A DNA stretch of 64,000 bases, from assembly GCA_015350385.1 (NCBI GenBank), contig WNKI01000001.1, positions 10,975,302 through 11,039,301 on the forward strand. Reading direction: 5' to 3'. A program made the translations under genes and the position numbers. The notes under the pieces are model-generated. The model did not search any database and was not told where the DNA came from. It saw only the letters and a program-made list of their open reading frames with translations. Of the stretch, positions 37,555 to 49,800 are shown in pieces. Source of the stretch: Aculops lycopersici. Lineage: Eukaryota; Arthropoda; Arachnida; Trombidiformes; Eriophyidae. Position 1 is the first letter of the stretch; every line of letters begins with the position of its first letter.

Positions 37555-38367
37555 TTAGTTGATACCCAAGATTGGGAACAAAGCTGGTCCAGCAACACGC
37601 ATCAAGTTGCAGACTTGCGAGACCTTGTTAATGCGACCAAGAGTCAAGCATCCAACATTGTCAACGGTAACCGACTGGAGGTTGGCATGCACCTCGGCGG
37701 CGTTTGGCAAGCCACCGGCAGATTTCTTGGCTGTGGATTTGAATTCGTTAAACCTGCGGCCCAGGTCCTTCTTTAGATTAAGGGAGATGTTGTCACAAAA
37801 GCTCATCAATTGCTCCTTAATGTTGTCCCCCTCGAATTGCTTGCGAACCAAGGAAATACGAGTAGCTAGCTCGGACTTGGCAGCATCAACGACGGTGCTC
37901 AAGACGTACTTAGCTCCATTGCTTATGGATTGGATAAGCGAGATTTTTTCGGCAGCCTTCTCGAGGTTTTCGTGAGCCTCTTGAGCGTTTTCTGGAACTG
38001 GTTGTGGGTCGACGTTATTCTTGATGGCCTCGGCAGCCTCCTCGACACTCTGTTTTTGGACGTCCAACACCTCAGTTCCGGCCTCGCCAACTGAATCGAA
38101 GAAGGCGGCGAAGACACCAGCAATAGCCTGGTTGGTGGACATAGTTAGGAAGTTTTTGACCTCATCACGCGATTGGATGCAGAAGTCCTTGAAGATCTGG
38201 TTCTCTGGCTTAAGATAGGCAACCTCCTCGGAGTTGGTCGGGATCATAGCCTCGGAGTTTAGATCCTCGTCGATTCCTCCCTCAAATGCCCTTCCAAAGG
38301 CATTTTCGGCAGAGGCGACGGAGGCGGCAGCCAAAACAGTCAAAGCGAAGATGGCGAACTTGTTCAT
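37555..38367 (-). CDS. Secreted protein of unknown function located between Dfd and Scr
   Basis: A single-exon gene of 270 codons. I do not recognise the family. A clear signal peptide, MNKFAIFALTVLAAASVASA, ends at about residue 20, so the mature protein is secreted or enters the secretory pathway. It is acidic at the start, then largely alpha-helical with Glu/Ala/Lys-rich segments (for example AQEAHENLEKAAEKISLIQ). It has four cysteines in DFCIQ, SFCDN, VGCLT and QVCNL, which could form two disulfides. It has none of the poly-Gln or poly-His runs of its neighbours. A TATA box lies about 110 bp upstream. It is a non-Hox gene inside the Hox cluster, on the same strand as the Hox genes. The reading frame and signal peptide make it convincing; function is unknown. 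Confidence 0.82.
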   Translation of the reverse strand: MNKFAIFALTVLAAASVASAENAFGRAFEGGIDEDLNSEAMIPTNSEEVAYLKPENQIFKDFCIQSRDEVKNFLTMSTNQAIAGVFAAFFDSVGEAGTEVLDVQKQSVEEAAEAIKNNVDPQPVPENAQEAHENLEKAAEKISLIQSISNGAKYVLSTVVDAAKSELATRISLVRKQFEGDNIKEQLMSFCDNISLNLKKDLGRRFNEFKSTAKKSAGGLPNAAEVHANLQSVTVDNVGCLTLGRINKVSQVCNLMRVAGPALFPILGIN

Positions 38368-38478
38368 TTTGATATTGGTGGTTGGTTCGAGGTTTGTTTG
38401 GTTTTTTCAAGTTATTAAATACAAGAGTTTTGTCTACACTAAAAGAGAGTGTGAAGCTCTGTGGCTCAAAGCGTTGCG

Positions 38479-38487
38479 CTTTTATAC
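38479..38487 (-). promoter_or_regulatory. TATA box of the secreted-protein gene
   Basis: The minus strand reads GGGTATAAAAGCGC, a consensus TATA element. Transcription would start about 25-30 bp downstream near 38450, giving a 5' UTR of roughly 80-90 bp before the ATG at 38367. It is the clearest core promoter in the window. Confidence 0.75.
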
Positions 38488-40731
38488 CCGAGCTAGATAT
38501 GGTGTCCGCAAGCCAACAACTCGAATCCCCGAGAGGAGAGTTTCCAATCAAGCTGCCTGTGTGGATACTGGATGCATAAGACTATCTCCCTGCAAAGGTA
38601 AAGGTCGAGCTCGGCGGCTGGCAGCATGACGAGAATGTCTCATAGAATAGTGATGCCTTTCAGAAAAGAGGGCAAGGAAATTTTGTAAATTCATCTCTTT
38701 TGGGTCCAAATTGTGACTAGATGACGCAACTTCCGTTTGGTGAACCTAGAGCGGCTGTTGAACTTGTGGCTTAGATTGGCGCGAAAACTGAGTATTCCCA
38801 ATGGGTCAAGTGGGAGCCTAAAGTTGGCCGGCTCCAGTGGATCCCCCGATTTTTAAGCATCACTTTAAAGCGACCATTCGCGGCGAAATCGATATCGAAA
38901 AGTCTGTATATGGGATTTGCCATTGGGTCTATTTTAGGTGGTAACATCGAGCTAGTGGCGCGTTGGCGAGACATCATATAGCAACAACTGCAACAACAAG
39001 TGGCTTGATGATTTTGTTTTGCAGCAGTTGTAGATCCATGCGTCAGCCGCATTTCTATGTGCAGTTTGACAGTGAGAGGTCGCCAGATTTTATCAACAGG
39101 TGGCCCCATGGCTTCCCCTACTTTGAGCGGTAAGATGTTCTGATCTACAGGTTTGTGTCTGCTCGGCTCAAACAACAACATCAGTAGCTATTCAAGGTAG
39201 TGATTCTTCAAACTCTTGTCCTGGCGTCAACTTGATTCAGATTTCTCGAGGATCTCAAATGATTCTCCTCATCTTAGAAAATTACTTGAGATAGTGAGGG
39301 ATCGATTGCCGGAATTTATGAGAAACAAGTGGCGCCATCTCTGCGCAAACTCCGGCTCGCGCTTCTTGAGAGAGAAGCAACCTTTTTTTTCATTCGATTA
39401 ACGACCGCGAGATGTCAGCTTAAGCTAACTTTGATGGCGCCAACGAACCGTATTGACTCTCTATGGTCACCACATTGAGTTAACGGCGTGAAAAAGCACA
39501 TCTCAATCGGTCGAACAATTACCGAAGATTCTCATTCTGGAGTACGATTTCTGAAATGGATTCATATTCTACCTGGTTGAAAGTTTTATTGCCCATTGCT
39601 TAAACGCTTTTTAGCCGCAACTCTACCAAATGAGACAACTCCGACTAAAATGCCGGCTGTCTGATCAAAACTAGAACCCGAAATCGCGTGTCCTGAGCCA
39701 GAAGAGAGTTTGAATTGAGGAGCAAAGAGATGGAGAAGATGAAAAAGTCACCAAAGAGACAACAGGAAGCGTGAAAATTGAGATATTTTTATTGCCTTCG
39801 TGTGTGAGTGTATGTTTGTGTGTAAGTTGTTCATATTTTTCATTAAAGTGAGACGTTTTTCGTTTTCGACTACCTGAGTTTCGAATGGCGGGTCTCTTCG
39901 GCCAAGTCGTCTTTGTCACAATGGTGGTCACGAGCCAGACTAAGTGACCTTAACCTAACATCAGGTTCCTGAAGTCTAAATTTGAATAAGTTTCGTCAAT
40001 CTCTCCAACTGGTCGTGCTTTTGTTGTTGTTGGTAGTTTCGGTTATACTAGTGGCACCCAGTAAACAAAAAAGTCGCTGGCTCTCGCGCCACATGACACT
40101 TTAGGTGGCACCTTGAAGGTTTAAAGTTCAGTCTCGTCAGCTGTTGGTATCTTTTGGATAGTCCAAATATGTGGTATATTTTTGTATGTCTCTGTTTATA
40201 ATAATTGTCGATGTTCAATGTTGGTCGTGTTGTTTTGTGTTGGTTGTTTTCTATGTTGCTTGTTTTGGGTATTTGCACTGAATGATGAAAAACAATACTT
40301 CTCAAGCTCCTCTATGAACTTGTCTCTCATAGATAGAATTTGATATAATTTTCCATACGAATGTCTCAAAAGGGCCAGCCACAGTTGGTATCCAAATGGT
40401 TTTGTTTTTGCCTAGGAGATCAGCTGGCCGCCCTATCGTTTGCTTGTTGTCTAAGTCTCAATTTCCTCCACCTTCCTCTGATTCAAACTTGCACAGTTTG
40501 CATAACATAAGTTACAAGACTAGATAAAAATTGGAACAATCCTTGAGATTGATGATGAATATTTTCTTGTTTGCTTTGGATTGTTGAGCATCTTTGTCCA
40601 ATTTGTTTGTTGTGATAGTGATGGCTTTCTGCAACGGTGCACCAAATATTTCCATCGCACCATCCTCACATATAGCGCGCACCATTCTATGGTCGGCAAT
40701 GGCTGCGACGCTCAGCGTAACGCATGCGAAG
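38488..40731. other. Region between the secreted-protein gene and the 3' end of Scr
   Basis: No gene can be supported. The 136-codon frame at 38771-39181 has no recognisable features. mir-10 is expected between Dfd and Scr in arthropods; only a 10-base core match is visible near 39142. Copies of CAACARGTGG lie at 38994 and 39094. Minus-strand AATAAA-like elements near 39589 and 39788 could end a long Scr 3' UTR. Confidence 0.5.
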
Positions 40732-40784
40732 TTTCAGAGTGGTGCATGCACCACTCTGAAAATTTCTAAAAACCCGCGCACCAT
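40656..40784 (-). promoter_or_regulatory. Three copies of ATGGTGCG in the Scr 3' flank
   Basis: The minus strand carries ATGGTGCG at 40656-40663, 40678-40685 and 40777-40784, all within about 165 bp after the Scr stop codon. They are therefore likely in the 3' UTR. Three copies of one octamer in this space are not expected by chance. No known binding protein can be named from the sequence. Confidence 0.5.
40732..40761. repeat. Perfect 30-bp palindrome 3' of Scr
   Basis: The half-site TTTCAGAGTGGTGCA is followed directly by its exact reverse complement with no spacer. It lies 57-86 bp beyond the Scr stop codon. As RNA it could form a hairpin with a tight turn or a self-dimer; as DNA it could be a dimer binding site. 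It lies between two of the ATGGTGCG elements. Confidence 0.9.
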
Positions 40785-40817
40785 AACAATAGATTTTTGC
40801 AGCAAAACAACGACCCT

Positions 40818-43800
40818 CTACTCAACGACTCCGTTGTTCTGCAATTGCGATAGCTGCGCAATGTGATGCCCACCTGCAAGTGCCTCCATTTTCATACTGT
40901 GCGACACGAGGGGCGGCGAGTTACCTGCCTCTGAGCCGGCCGATTGCCGGTGATGTTGTTGTTGTTGTGGCAACGAGTGCTGAAGGTGGTGACTTGCTTG
41001 CTGCTGTTGGCCGTTATGATGAACCAAGCCCGCAACTGGAACAGGTGGGACTTGCGGAAGTGACGGGTGCTGCTGTTGGTGTAGTTGTTGCTGATGTGCT
41101 TGATGGTGGCTCAGGTGAGAGTTTTGTTGATGGTGATGCTGTTGTTGCTGTTGCTGTTGATGCATTTGTTGGTGTTGGTGGTGTTGTTGTTGTTGTTGCT
41201 GTTGTTGTTGGTGAGCTGAATGGTGATGGTGGTGGGCGTGGTGATGATGGTGATGAGCTTGAACATTCATTAATTGGGGCGGAATGCCTGTAAAATTCTT
41301 GTGCTCCTTCTTGAATTTCATTCTTCTATTTTGGAACCAAATTTTAATCTGCCTCTCGGTCAGCAGCAAGTTGTGTGCAATTTCAATGCGCCGCCGGCGC
41401 GTCAGATACCGATTGAAATGGAACTCTTTCTCCAATTCCAAAGTTTGGTAACGGGTGTACGAGGTTCTTTGACGCTTCGTTTCGCCCATTGAGTTGACTC
41501 CATCTATTTATTTTATTGTTGGTGTTGTATCGTGGTTGGACGAAATTGAATTGGCAGAGTCATGGAGTTAGTGAAAGTGTCACCGAATGCTATTAATTGA
41601 TTGCTTCCAAGTTTTTGATCTCACCAGCGCATTCCCTAATCAAAAAGCGACTCAATGTAATAATTGACAAAAAAGTGCAGTCCCTATTAGGAGCCAGCCG
41701 GATGAGGGCAGCGATGAAAGCCAATTTATAGGTCGACGAAAGCGAAAAGCTGAGAGGCAAACGTGAGCATGAAGTCAGGCGACCCGTGCGCTTGTCGCCT
41801 CCGCCCGAGATGATTGATTGGGGCCACGCATGAGGAATCATATTTCACCGGCGGTCACTTTTGCTGGCCGAACTCTCTTCTTGCAGCTCTTTTTACTCGT
41901 GGGTGGCAAGTGAGCAGCGGACGGCTGATGGAGAAAGTGTTGATGCTCACTTCTCGATTCTTTTCCCCTCTCGCCCATGTGCTAGTGCGATATCCGCTAG
42001 TTTCAGGCGACCGACGAAGAGCCTTTCGCTCGATTTCCGGCTAGTGGCCACCGAGTAGCTGGCGGCTTATAGAGACCAATCCTAGGAGAGGAGAAGTCGC
42101 CGGTTCGCATGGTTGATCCTTGAGTTTGGCTGCGGCACCTTTGCTTTCGCTTCGGTTTAACTTCCGGTTGCCAGCCAGCCAGCAAGCAAGAGACTAGAAG
42201 AGAGAGCGAAACAGACGGATAGACAGTCGCACACTCGTAGACAAATGGGTTACGTAAGCGTGAGCGTTTCGTTCGTTTGTGTTGAGGCAAAAAATCTCTA
42301 GTTGGCGAGACTAAAACGCTAAAAACGACTACCCACAAAGAGCAAGAGCAAAAGCAAAAGCAAAAGCAAAAGCACGAGCAGCAGCAGCAGCCAAAGGGCG
42401 GAAATTGGCAGCAAAGTCACGCGACGACGAAGAGGAGAGAGCAGAACATGAAGCGGCCGACTATAATCAATCTAAAAAGATGTTGAAATGCTCATTCAAC
42501 CGTTCGATTGGCTAGCTGTTCACTTGGCCGTTGTTCTTTTTGCCAGGCTACTATATTTGCCATGACACAGAATCTTTCGCCTCGCTCACTTTTCTCTTCC
42601 CTTTTGCTTTTTCTTCTGCCCTTCCCTTTGCCTCTCTTTTCCTCTCATCTCCCCAGTTTGCTCTAATTCATTGCGCGGGACGGAGGGGGATGCTCTTTTT
42701 CTCTTGGATGCTTTAGCGAGGTTCCCAGATAAACGGAAGTCGCCGCTCCGGCTTTCGTAGTTTTCGCCTCGGATACTAGAAAGCAAGAGAGGCGAGCGAG
42801 CGAGCGAGCGCAAAAAGGGCCGCAGGAAGGAGTTGCGTGTGATTAGCTGCTGGAGCGCAAATGTTATAATTGGTTGCCGCTTGGCAGCGGAAGTGGCGTG
42901 TTTATATAGACTTTCGCTTCTCGATTTTCTCTTCGCTTGTTCTATTTCCCCACTCTAAACAACTCTCTCCCTGTCTTTCGCTTGCAGTGTTCAAGTTCAT
43001 TAAGCGCAGAGAATTTGCAAGAATTTGCTACGCTCATGTTAAGTTGTGCTGGCAAAACTAACAACAACAACAACAAGAGCAAAAACAAAAGCAGGGCGCA
43101 AATTTGGGCCAGATTTTCATGCAAACGCGCCGATTCCGTTTGCCGAAATCAATGGCACGGAAAGTGGATGGAAAGTTGGGCCCACGAAATGAACTCTTGC
43201 TGCTAGCCACTCATAAGGTTCACCTGCTCAGCTTCGTTTCGAACTCAAACGCTGGCCGGAAATGAGCCGCCGCTCATCGCTATAGGTCGCGCTTCAGGTT
43301 GCCGGTTGGCATCGAGTTTTGGTGTTCAAAGGAGTGATGTTATCTGCTCACTGGCTGCAACTTGAGGGGTGCAAGTCAACGTTTCGTGTGTATGTTAGTG
43401 TGTTCTAGACGACAACAGCTGACGCTCTCCCTTGGCTCAGTGGTGGCTCTGCTCTCACCAACAAAGTGGGCAAATAATGGAAGTGGCACTAGGAGTTTCT
43501 TTGGAGAGCAGTCGGCAATAGCATACGGAGCAATAGGAAAGTGTGAGTGTGTTTTTTGCTTAGCTGCTCCACGAAAAAGTCTCTAGTGCAAAGGAAGCGA
43601 CACGGAGGGAAGAACACGAGCGCCACTTGGATTGAAAGCAAACGCGAGAAACATAGGCAAACGAGTGGCGCCACTTTTCGCCTTCTGGGGCCAGGAGGAG
43701 CAGAAGTCCGCCGACGCCAGGCGCGCCGTTGACTCGCTTGCAAAGGTTCACAGGCAGGCGGCCATTTGTTATTGTCAACGGGCCGCAGCCGAAACTGCAG

Positions 43801-46800
43801 AGAGTCTGCGACTCTCAAGCTCCAGCTCTCGGGTTTAGGTTCGAATTTAAGCTTAGGTTGGTGGTAGTGGCGGTGGTTGTTGTAGTGGCGATGGTAGCAT
43901 GAGCAGCAGCGGCAGCAGCAGCGGCGCTAGTCGCACTAGAAGTGCGCGACTGGAGGCAATAATTCATTCGCGCCGGCGCTGCCAGCTCGCGCGGCTCTAC
44001 ACACACAACCAAGTGGCCGCCTAGTAGCCTGGTAGTGGTGGTCGTGGTAGTTGGCCAACCAACGCAGGCCGAGTCCATGTCGTCGTCGGCGGCGACGGAA
44101 GCATCCAAAGTTGGCAGCTCTCCTTTTGTATATTGCAAACTTGGTTCTTTCCACCGCTCGCTGCTCGCTTCTCCATGCCACTGACCGCCGAGGAGCTCGC
44201 AAGCGGAAGTTGCGACAACCCAGCGAGAAGACTTCGGTGCTGGCGTCAGTGGTTAAGCTCGCTTCTGTTGGCAACCTGAATTGCACAACTAGCTACTGCC
44301 GCTGTCCCATTGCTCGCACACCAGCGAGCGTCAACTCGAATTGGCTGGCGAGAGGGAAAACAGGAAGCTAGAGCTGCCGACGAGGCGCCAGCATTAGCGA
44401 CGACACCAGCCGCTAGTTTTCGGCGGAAGCTCTACTTGCGCCTAGAAGCGAGAAGACAACTAGGCAACACTAACAGCAACAACAACAGCGAGAACTGGAA
44501 CTAGAACATGATGTTGCCGTCGCCAAAACTGGACAAAGACGAATGCCATACACAACACGACAAGCGGGCCAACGAGAGAGCAAGACACAATCTGCCGCTC
44601 GTTCTATATCGTGTTGAGATGCGTTTGGTTGCAAAAATTAGTGCACATATTTACGTTGTGCCCCCTGCGCAGAGGCGCCCTATTTATCGCACTCCGCACG
44701 ATCCACACACAACCACCGGCTCGGACGGAGGCCTCTGCCGCTAGTGCTTGTGTGGAAACGACACGCCCAGCGACCCGCAAACCGGCCATCGACTGTCGGC
44801 TGGTGGTGGTGGTGATGTTGACGCCCCAGCTTTTGGCGCGGGTGTTAGCAAAAGCGAGATGGCATTAGAAAGAGAAAGAAAGTTTTCATGCAATTAGTGC
44901 AAAAGTTTCTCGCTAGCCCAATGGCAGAGTCGAGGGGGCGGATAGAGTTTTAGACTAGAGAGCACTAGAGGATAAAATACCAGCGCTATCCTCCATTACC
45001 AGTGTTGGTCTGTGTGCTGGAAAAAAGAGGAACTCTTTCGATTTAGTTTTGGTCACCATCGAAGCCAAAAGTTGGCGACTCGATGCGAGAGCAACAACAA
45101 CAGCGGCACCAACAAAAATAACAACAATGGAAAAATCATCACACGAATGGGCGCATATAGGTGCCGACAGGCTTAAGTGAAGAGCTTGGTTGTGTTAATG
45201 TCGCTTGCTGCTTGCATTAAGGGGGAGCGAGTCATTCGCTCGGAGAGAGCAAGACGAATGATCAGTGGCAAGCTTCTACAGCTTGGCAAGCTAGCAACTG
45301 AAGCCACTTCGGCTGCCTAGCAAACGGCAACTTTCGCTCCTTCTCCCTCACTCTTATTCGCCAACTGGGGGGGGGGGCAAATTTGAATATGCGGCAGCCG
45401 AGTGATAGAGCCGATAGTCACAATGAAGAGGCCAACGTTGGCGAAGCGGCAAAGATTATGCAAATGCCCCACAGGCGAGCCAAGTGGTCGCCAGAGGTGG
45501 CGGCGATCCAAACGCCTAAAATCGCATTAGCGCGCCAGTAATGTTGTGCATCCAGTTGTTGCCATCTAGTGCTCCTCTTTGATGTAGTCGATGTCATTGT
45601 CATTGTCATTGTAGTAAGTTGCGACTTTCGGCACTAGCGAGCAAAAGTTACATAAGCAACAGCAGAAGCGGCGGCGGGTCACTGGCGTTTGTTGTCAGTG
45701 GTGGTGTTGGTTGTTTCGCGCTCGGTTTTGTTGCATTCGGTGGTTTGTTTGAACCGTGAGCATCGAGCGAGCGTTTCATGAGTGCAAAGTCACACGAGGC
45801 ACCTACGACCCGCCATTGTGGCCACTAAAGTTGAGCTCGTTGTGTAAGTCCCGATCCAGTTGTTAGTGGCGAGCGCCTTGCAGTCGCCGCCGCTTGATGC
45901 TGAATGGCAAGCAAGCGGCCAAAGAGCGAGACCGAGGGAGACTTTAGCGGCAAAGAGGGGAAATTCAACACGCAGACACACACAAATGATTTATGATTTT
46001 TGCCAAGCTAGCTAGATTCACACAAGTTTCGCTCACTCCAGCTACTAGGCCCGAGCGGCTCAAACGGCATGGCAACCTAGCGCTTGCTCTTTGGCGCTGA
46101 ATATCCGTTGCTCGCTCGGCCAGCTACGAGGCGCACAAGTTGCTAGCCAGCTCCTCTTAGTTGCGATCACGATAGATACGCGCCACGAACATATAGAGCC
46201 TACCACTTCCGATTTGGCAGTCGGAAGGCCCCAAATTCTTACTCGAGCCGAGCGCATTATTCTTTGCCAGTCGAAAGGGAAGAGAGTGAGAAAGCAGGCA
46301 GCTCTTTTTAAACTTCCACTCTCGAGTTTTAAGTTGCCCAGTGGATCCACTCGAGCTTGAGCTCCAGTTCCTATTCCCGTTTCAGCTACCAACTACTAGA
46401 ACCCCAGTCTTTGGCCATGAAGTAGTAGAATTTTGGTTGAACTTTGCCCAACTTTTGCTCTAACTTTCGCTCCTGCTATACTTTTGAGTTTGCGCTTCGG
46501 ATGATTCGTCGCTTTTCTAGCTACAAAGGCAAAGGAGGAGGCAACATCAAACTTTGCGCGCTGCAAATGAAGTCAGTCGGTTCAAGTGAAGCGAGCAACC
46601 ACCAAACTTGCATCTCCACTGAAGCAGCCAGCCAGTCTGCCAGCCAGTCGGACAGATAGACAGTCGACCAGTCGAAAGCTACGGAGAAAGAGAGAGAGAG
46701 AGAGACGGCTAAATTTTGCAAATTCCAAGCTTTTCGCCAGAGTCAAGAGTCGATCGACTTCCTGTGTCTCTGCCCCGTTCACTGCGTAGACTTTGCTGTG

Positions 46801-49800
46801 TATTCAAAAAGCTAGCGACCGAATGATAAACTCGACTGTCAGTTTCGAGTTTACTTCTCGCACGTCGTTTTGTAGTTTGCTTGCTGCCAATGCAACAAAT
46901 ACTACCACTACAACAGCCGCCACAAATACGAGCAAACCCCAAGCTCCAGTGGCGAGAACGGGAAAACAGTTGGCTCGTTGTCGCTGTCACTAGGCTCACT
47001 AGAGGCGCGCTTGCTAAACTAGCTCGGCTCACCGCTCTTTGTTTGCCATCGCCGCTACCGCCGACGCATAGGGAGCTTGACAAGTTTGGCTTGGTGGTGG
47101 AGCCAAATTTGAATGACTGCCTCATCGCGAGCGATAGAGCGAGCCAGTCGATCAGTCGAGCACCACGCCTACGCGTGGTTTTAGCACCCAGACTAGTCGC
47201 TTGCGTGCCTAAGCCGGAGTCCCGCGGGAGCCCATCAAAATGCAATCTCCTCTCGCTTACAACTCGCTTGGTTCAGTTTACTAGCTTGGCATTGGAGTCG
47301 AAGTTGAAGCTGAAGTTGGAGTTGACGCCGCAAGCTAACGCGCGACAATAGCGCACGCAGCTGGATATTAACATTCTCATCGAGTCACTCGATGGTGGGT
47401 TCAGCTTCGGCCTCGCTAGCGTCAACTTGATTCAAGTGACTCGAATCAACTCGGCGGCGGCGGCAGTGGTTATGGTGGGAGTCGAGTCAACACTCGACGT
47501 GAGTTAAGAAGTGACTCGACTACTTTGGCGAGGATGATGACGAAATTGGATTTGGATTTCAGTGAATTGAATTGAATTGAATTGAACGAATCCCTAAGCA
47601 CAAATCTCAAGTTTGCTAGCAAGCTAGTGAGCAACCACCTGCCTGTGACTGTGTAAAACTCTCTACCTGAACCTTGGGAGATCTTTTTCCTATCCAACTC
47701 TCCATTTTGGTTTGGTGACACTTGCGAGTCGGTGAGAGACTGGGAGTCTCGCTAACTAGCTAACTCGCTGCCAGTGAGTCTAGACCAAGCCAGCCAGTAA
47801 GCAAATCACACACTCGAATGCCGCCAATTGCCTCTTGCCTTTTGCTTCATCTCTCAGCGTCGCCTGGAATTTCAGGTATATGCGCGGGTACAGTGAGAAG
47901 TCCAATCAATTATAAGTAATTTTCATTGTCAAAGAAAAGACAAATTCAATCTCATAGTCATCCTCTGCGCTTTTATTCCAATGATTACCGAACTGTAGAC
48001 TGTGAGCCCCCAACTTGAAGCTCCCACAAAGGGAGTTAGCAAGACATAAAAACTAACAGAAGCTCGTTATATTTGTGGTCTCTTTTTAATTTACTCGGCT
48101 CTTGAATGAGGTGACTCTCGAGTCTCGCATTCTCTTCGTTTCATGTGACTTAAGTCTATCTGAACCAGACCAGTAGCTAAAGAATAGCCCGAGGACTAAA
48201 ACCTTAAGCAGGAAATAGTCGCGACGTCAAAGTAGCAGTGGCAGCTTACCTGCAGATTTGAGTAGAGACAACAGAGAAAATTGTATGGCAGTTGCGTGGA
48301 GCACGAAATCATGGCACAGACGTAACGTTATGTGCGGGAGTTTCGATCCCGCGGTGGACGCGCCCACCAGTCTGCGGTACGCCCGATGCGGCTATAAACA
48401 GCTCAAACCGCATCGCGCCGCCCGCCGCTCTACCTCAGCGATGCTAATAATTTCGAGCCCGCGCTTACTGTTAGCGAACACGAAAATATTCGCTCAAAAA
48501 TTACAACAAAAATAACAACAACAACAACAACCTTGATAATAATAATCCAATCGCAATTACATGACTTTAGGCCAACAAAACTATCGTCTCTCTCTCTCTT
48601 TCTCGCGTAGTAAAAATTTTCATTCCATGCAAGCGAAAGCGACAAAATAAATCCTCGTCGCCTGATTACTGTCAGTTATTTTATCGTGGATAAAACTAGC
48701 CGGTAGTCGCGCAATCAACGCTTATCTCTTTGGCCCATCATGTCACGTAATAGATATCAATTGACGGACTCTGGCCACTCGGCGGTATCGTGTTTCATCA
48801 GGTATCAGTGACACAGCCGCACAAGTTGTTGTCCAGCTGAAAAGGTCGAGAGATTTAGTGGCAGGATGCAGAGAAATGTTCGCGGATTTACCTGAGAACT
48901 GTAAGCGAATCGTTCAAGTGGAAGTAATCTAATCTGCGAGCTTATCACGGTTGTTCATTATACTTGTAATCTCTACTTGTAACTTCACGTCGCGGCTTTC
49001 CTCATCAACCTTCCGACGAGTAGAAACTTGAATCTGACCTTGTTAACTTGGCTAGCAGAGCGAGCAAAAAGAACAAAGTCTTGCGCTTCAGATTTCCAGG
49101 TCCACTGAGAGACAAGCGACAGACACTGTGCAATTCTCGAGTGCAACTAATTTGCTATGAAAGAGAGCAGCAGCCATCAAGTGGCCAGCCTGTGACCTGA
49201 CCAATTATGTCACCAGACCAAAGCTGCCACTTTATGAAGACGTCAAGATTGTGGCGGACATGATAACAGGTGGGCGATTGCATATCTGTTCGTCGTCGTC
49301 GTTGTTGTCGCTCATGTCTTTGTTTACCTTTCGGTTTGCTTATTGTTTGCAAATGTTGAGGTTTGAGAGCAACCTTTCCAAAAATTGTTTTACCTTAGAA
49401 CAGCTAGCCAGGTAATTGGTTTTCGCTCCGAACTTCACATAAGCATCTCGACTTTCTTCAGAAACTCCCACAACATTTCTAAATAAAACTTTTCTGTCAG
49501 CACCAACACATGAAAACAGAGATAAATGGCGCTTGTTAGTCGAATTGGCCCTATAACAACAGCAACCCGATAGCGGTGACTGGACAATAACAATTGTGAT
49601 GACAACAGCAAAATAACAAGACAGACTATTAGCATAAGTACATAGCAGCTAGTGGTCTGATAAAAAATGTCAGGTAGGGGAGATATCACTTGTTTGCAAA
49701 ACTTGATTCAAGCAACTCGAGAATCTCCATTAGCCAACTCAGTCGAGTCAAGTTACCTTGACTTGTGAATAGTGTTGTAGTTTTTTTCGCTCCCGCTCAA

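Noticed and set aside
38771..39181. 136-codon minus-strand frame between the secreted-protein gene and Scr
   Set aside because: No signal peptide, domain or recognisable family, a run of cysteines from a repeat, and no promoter-like context.
48334..48352. Functional tRNA gene in the Scr intron
   Set aside because: The T-arm-like hairpin is there, but no acceptor stem, no standard 7-base anticodon loop and too long a spacing between box-like elements.
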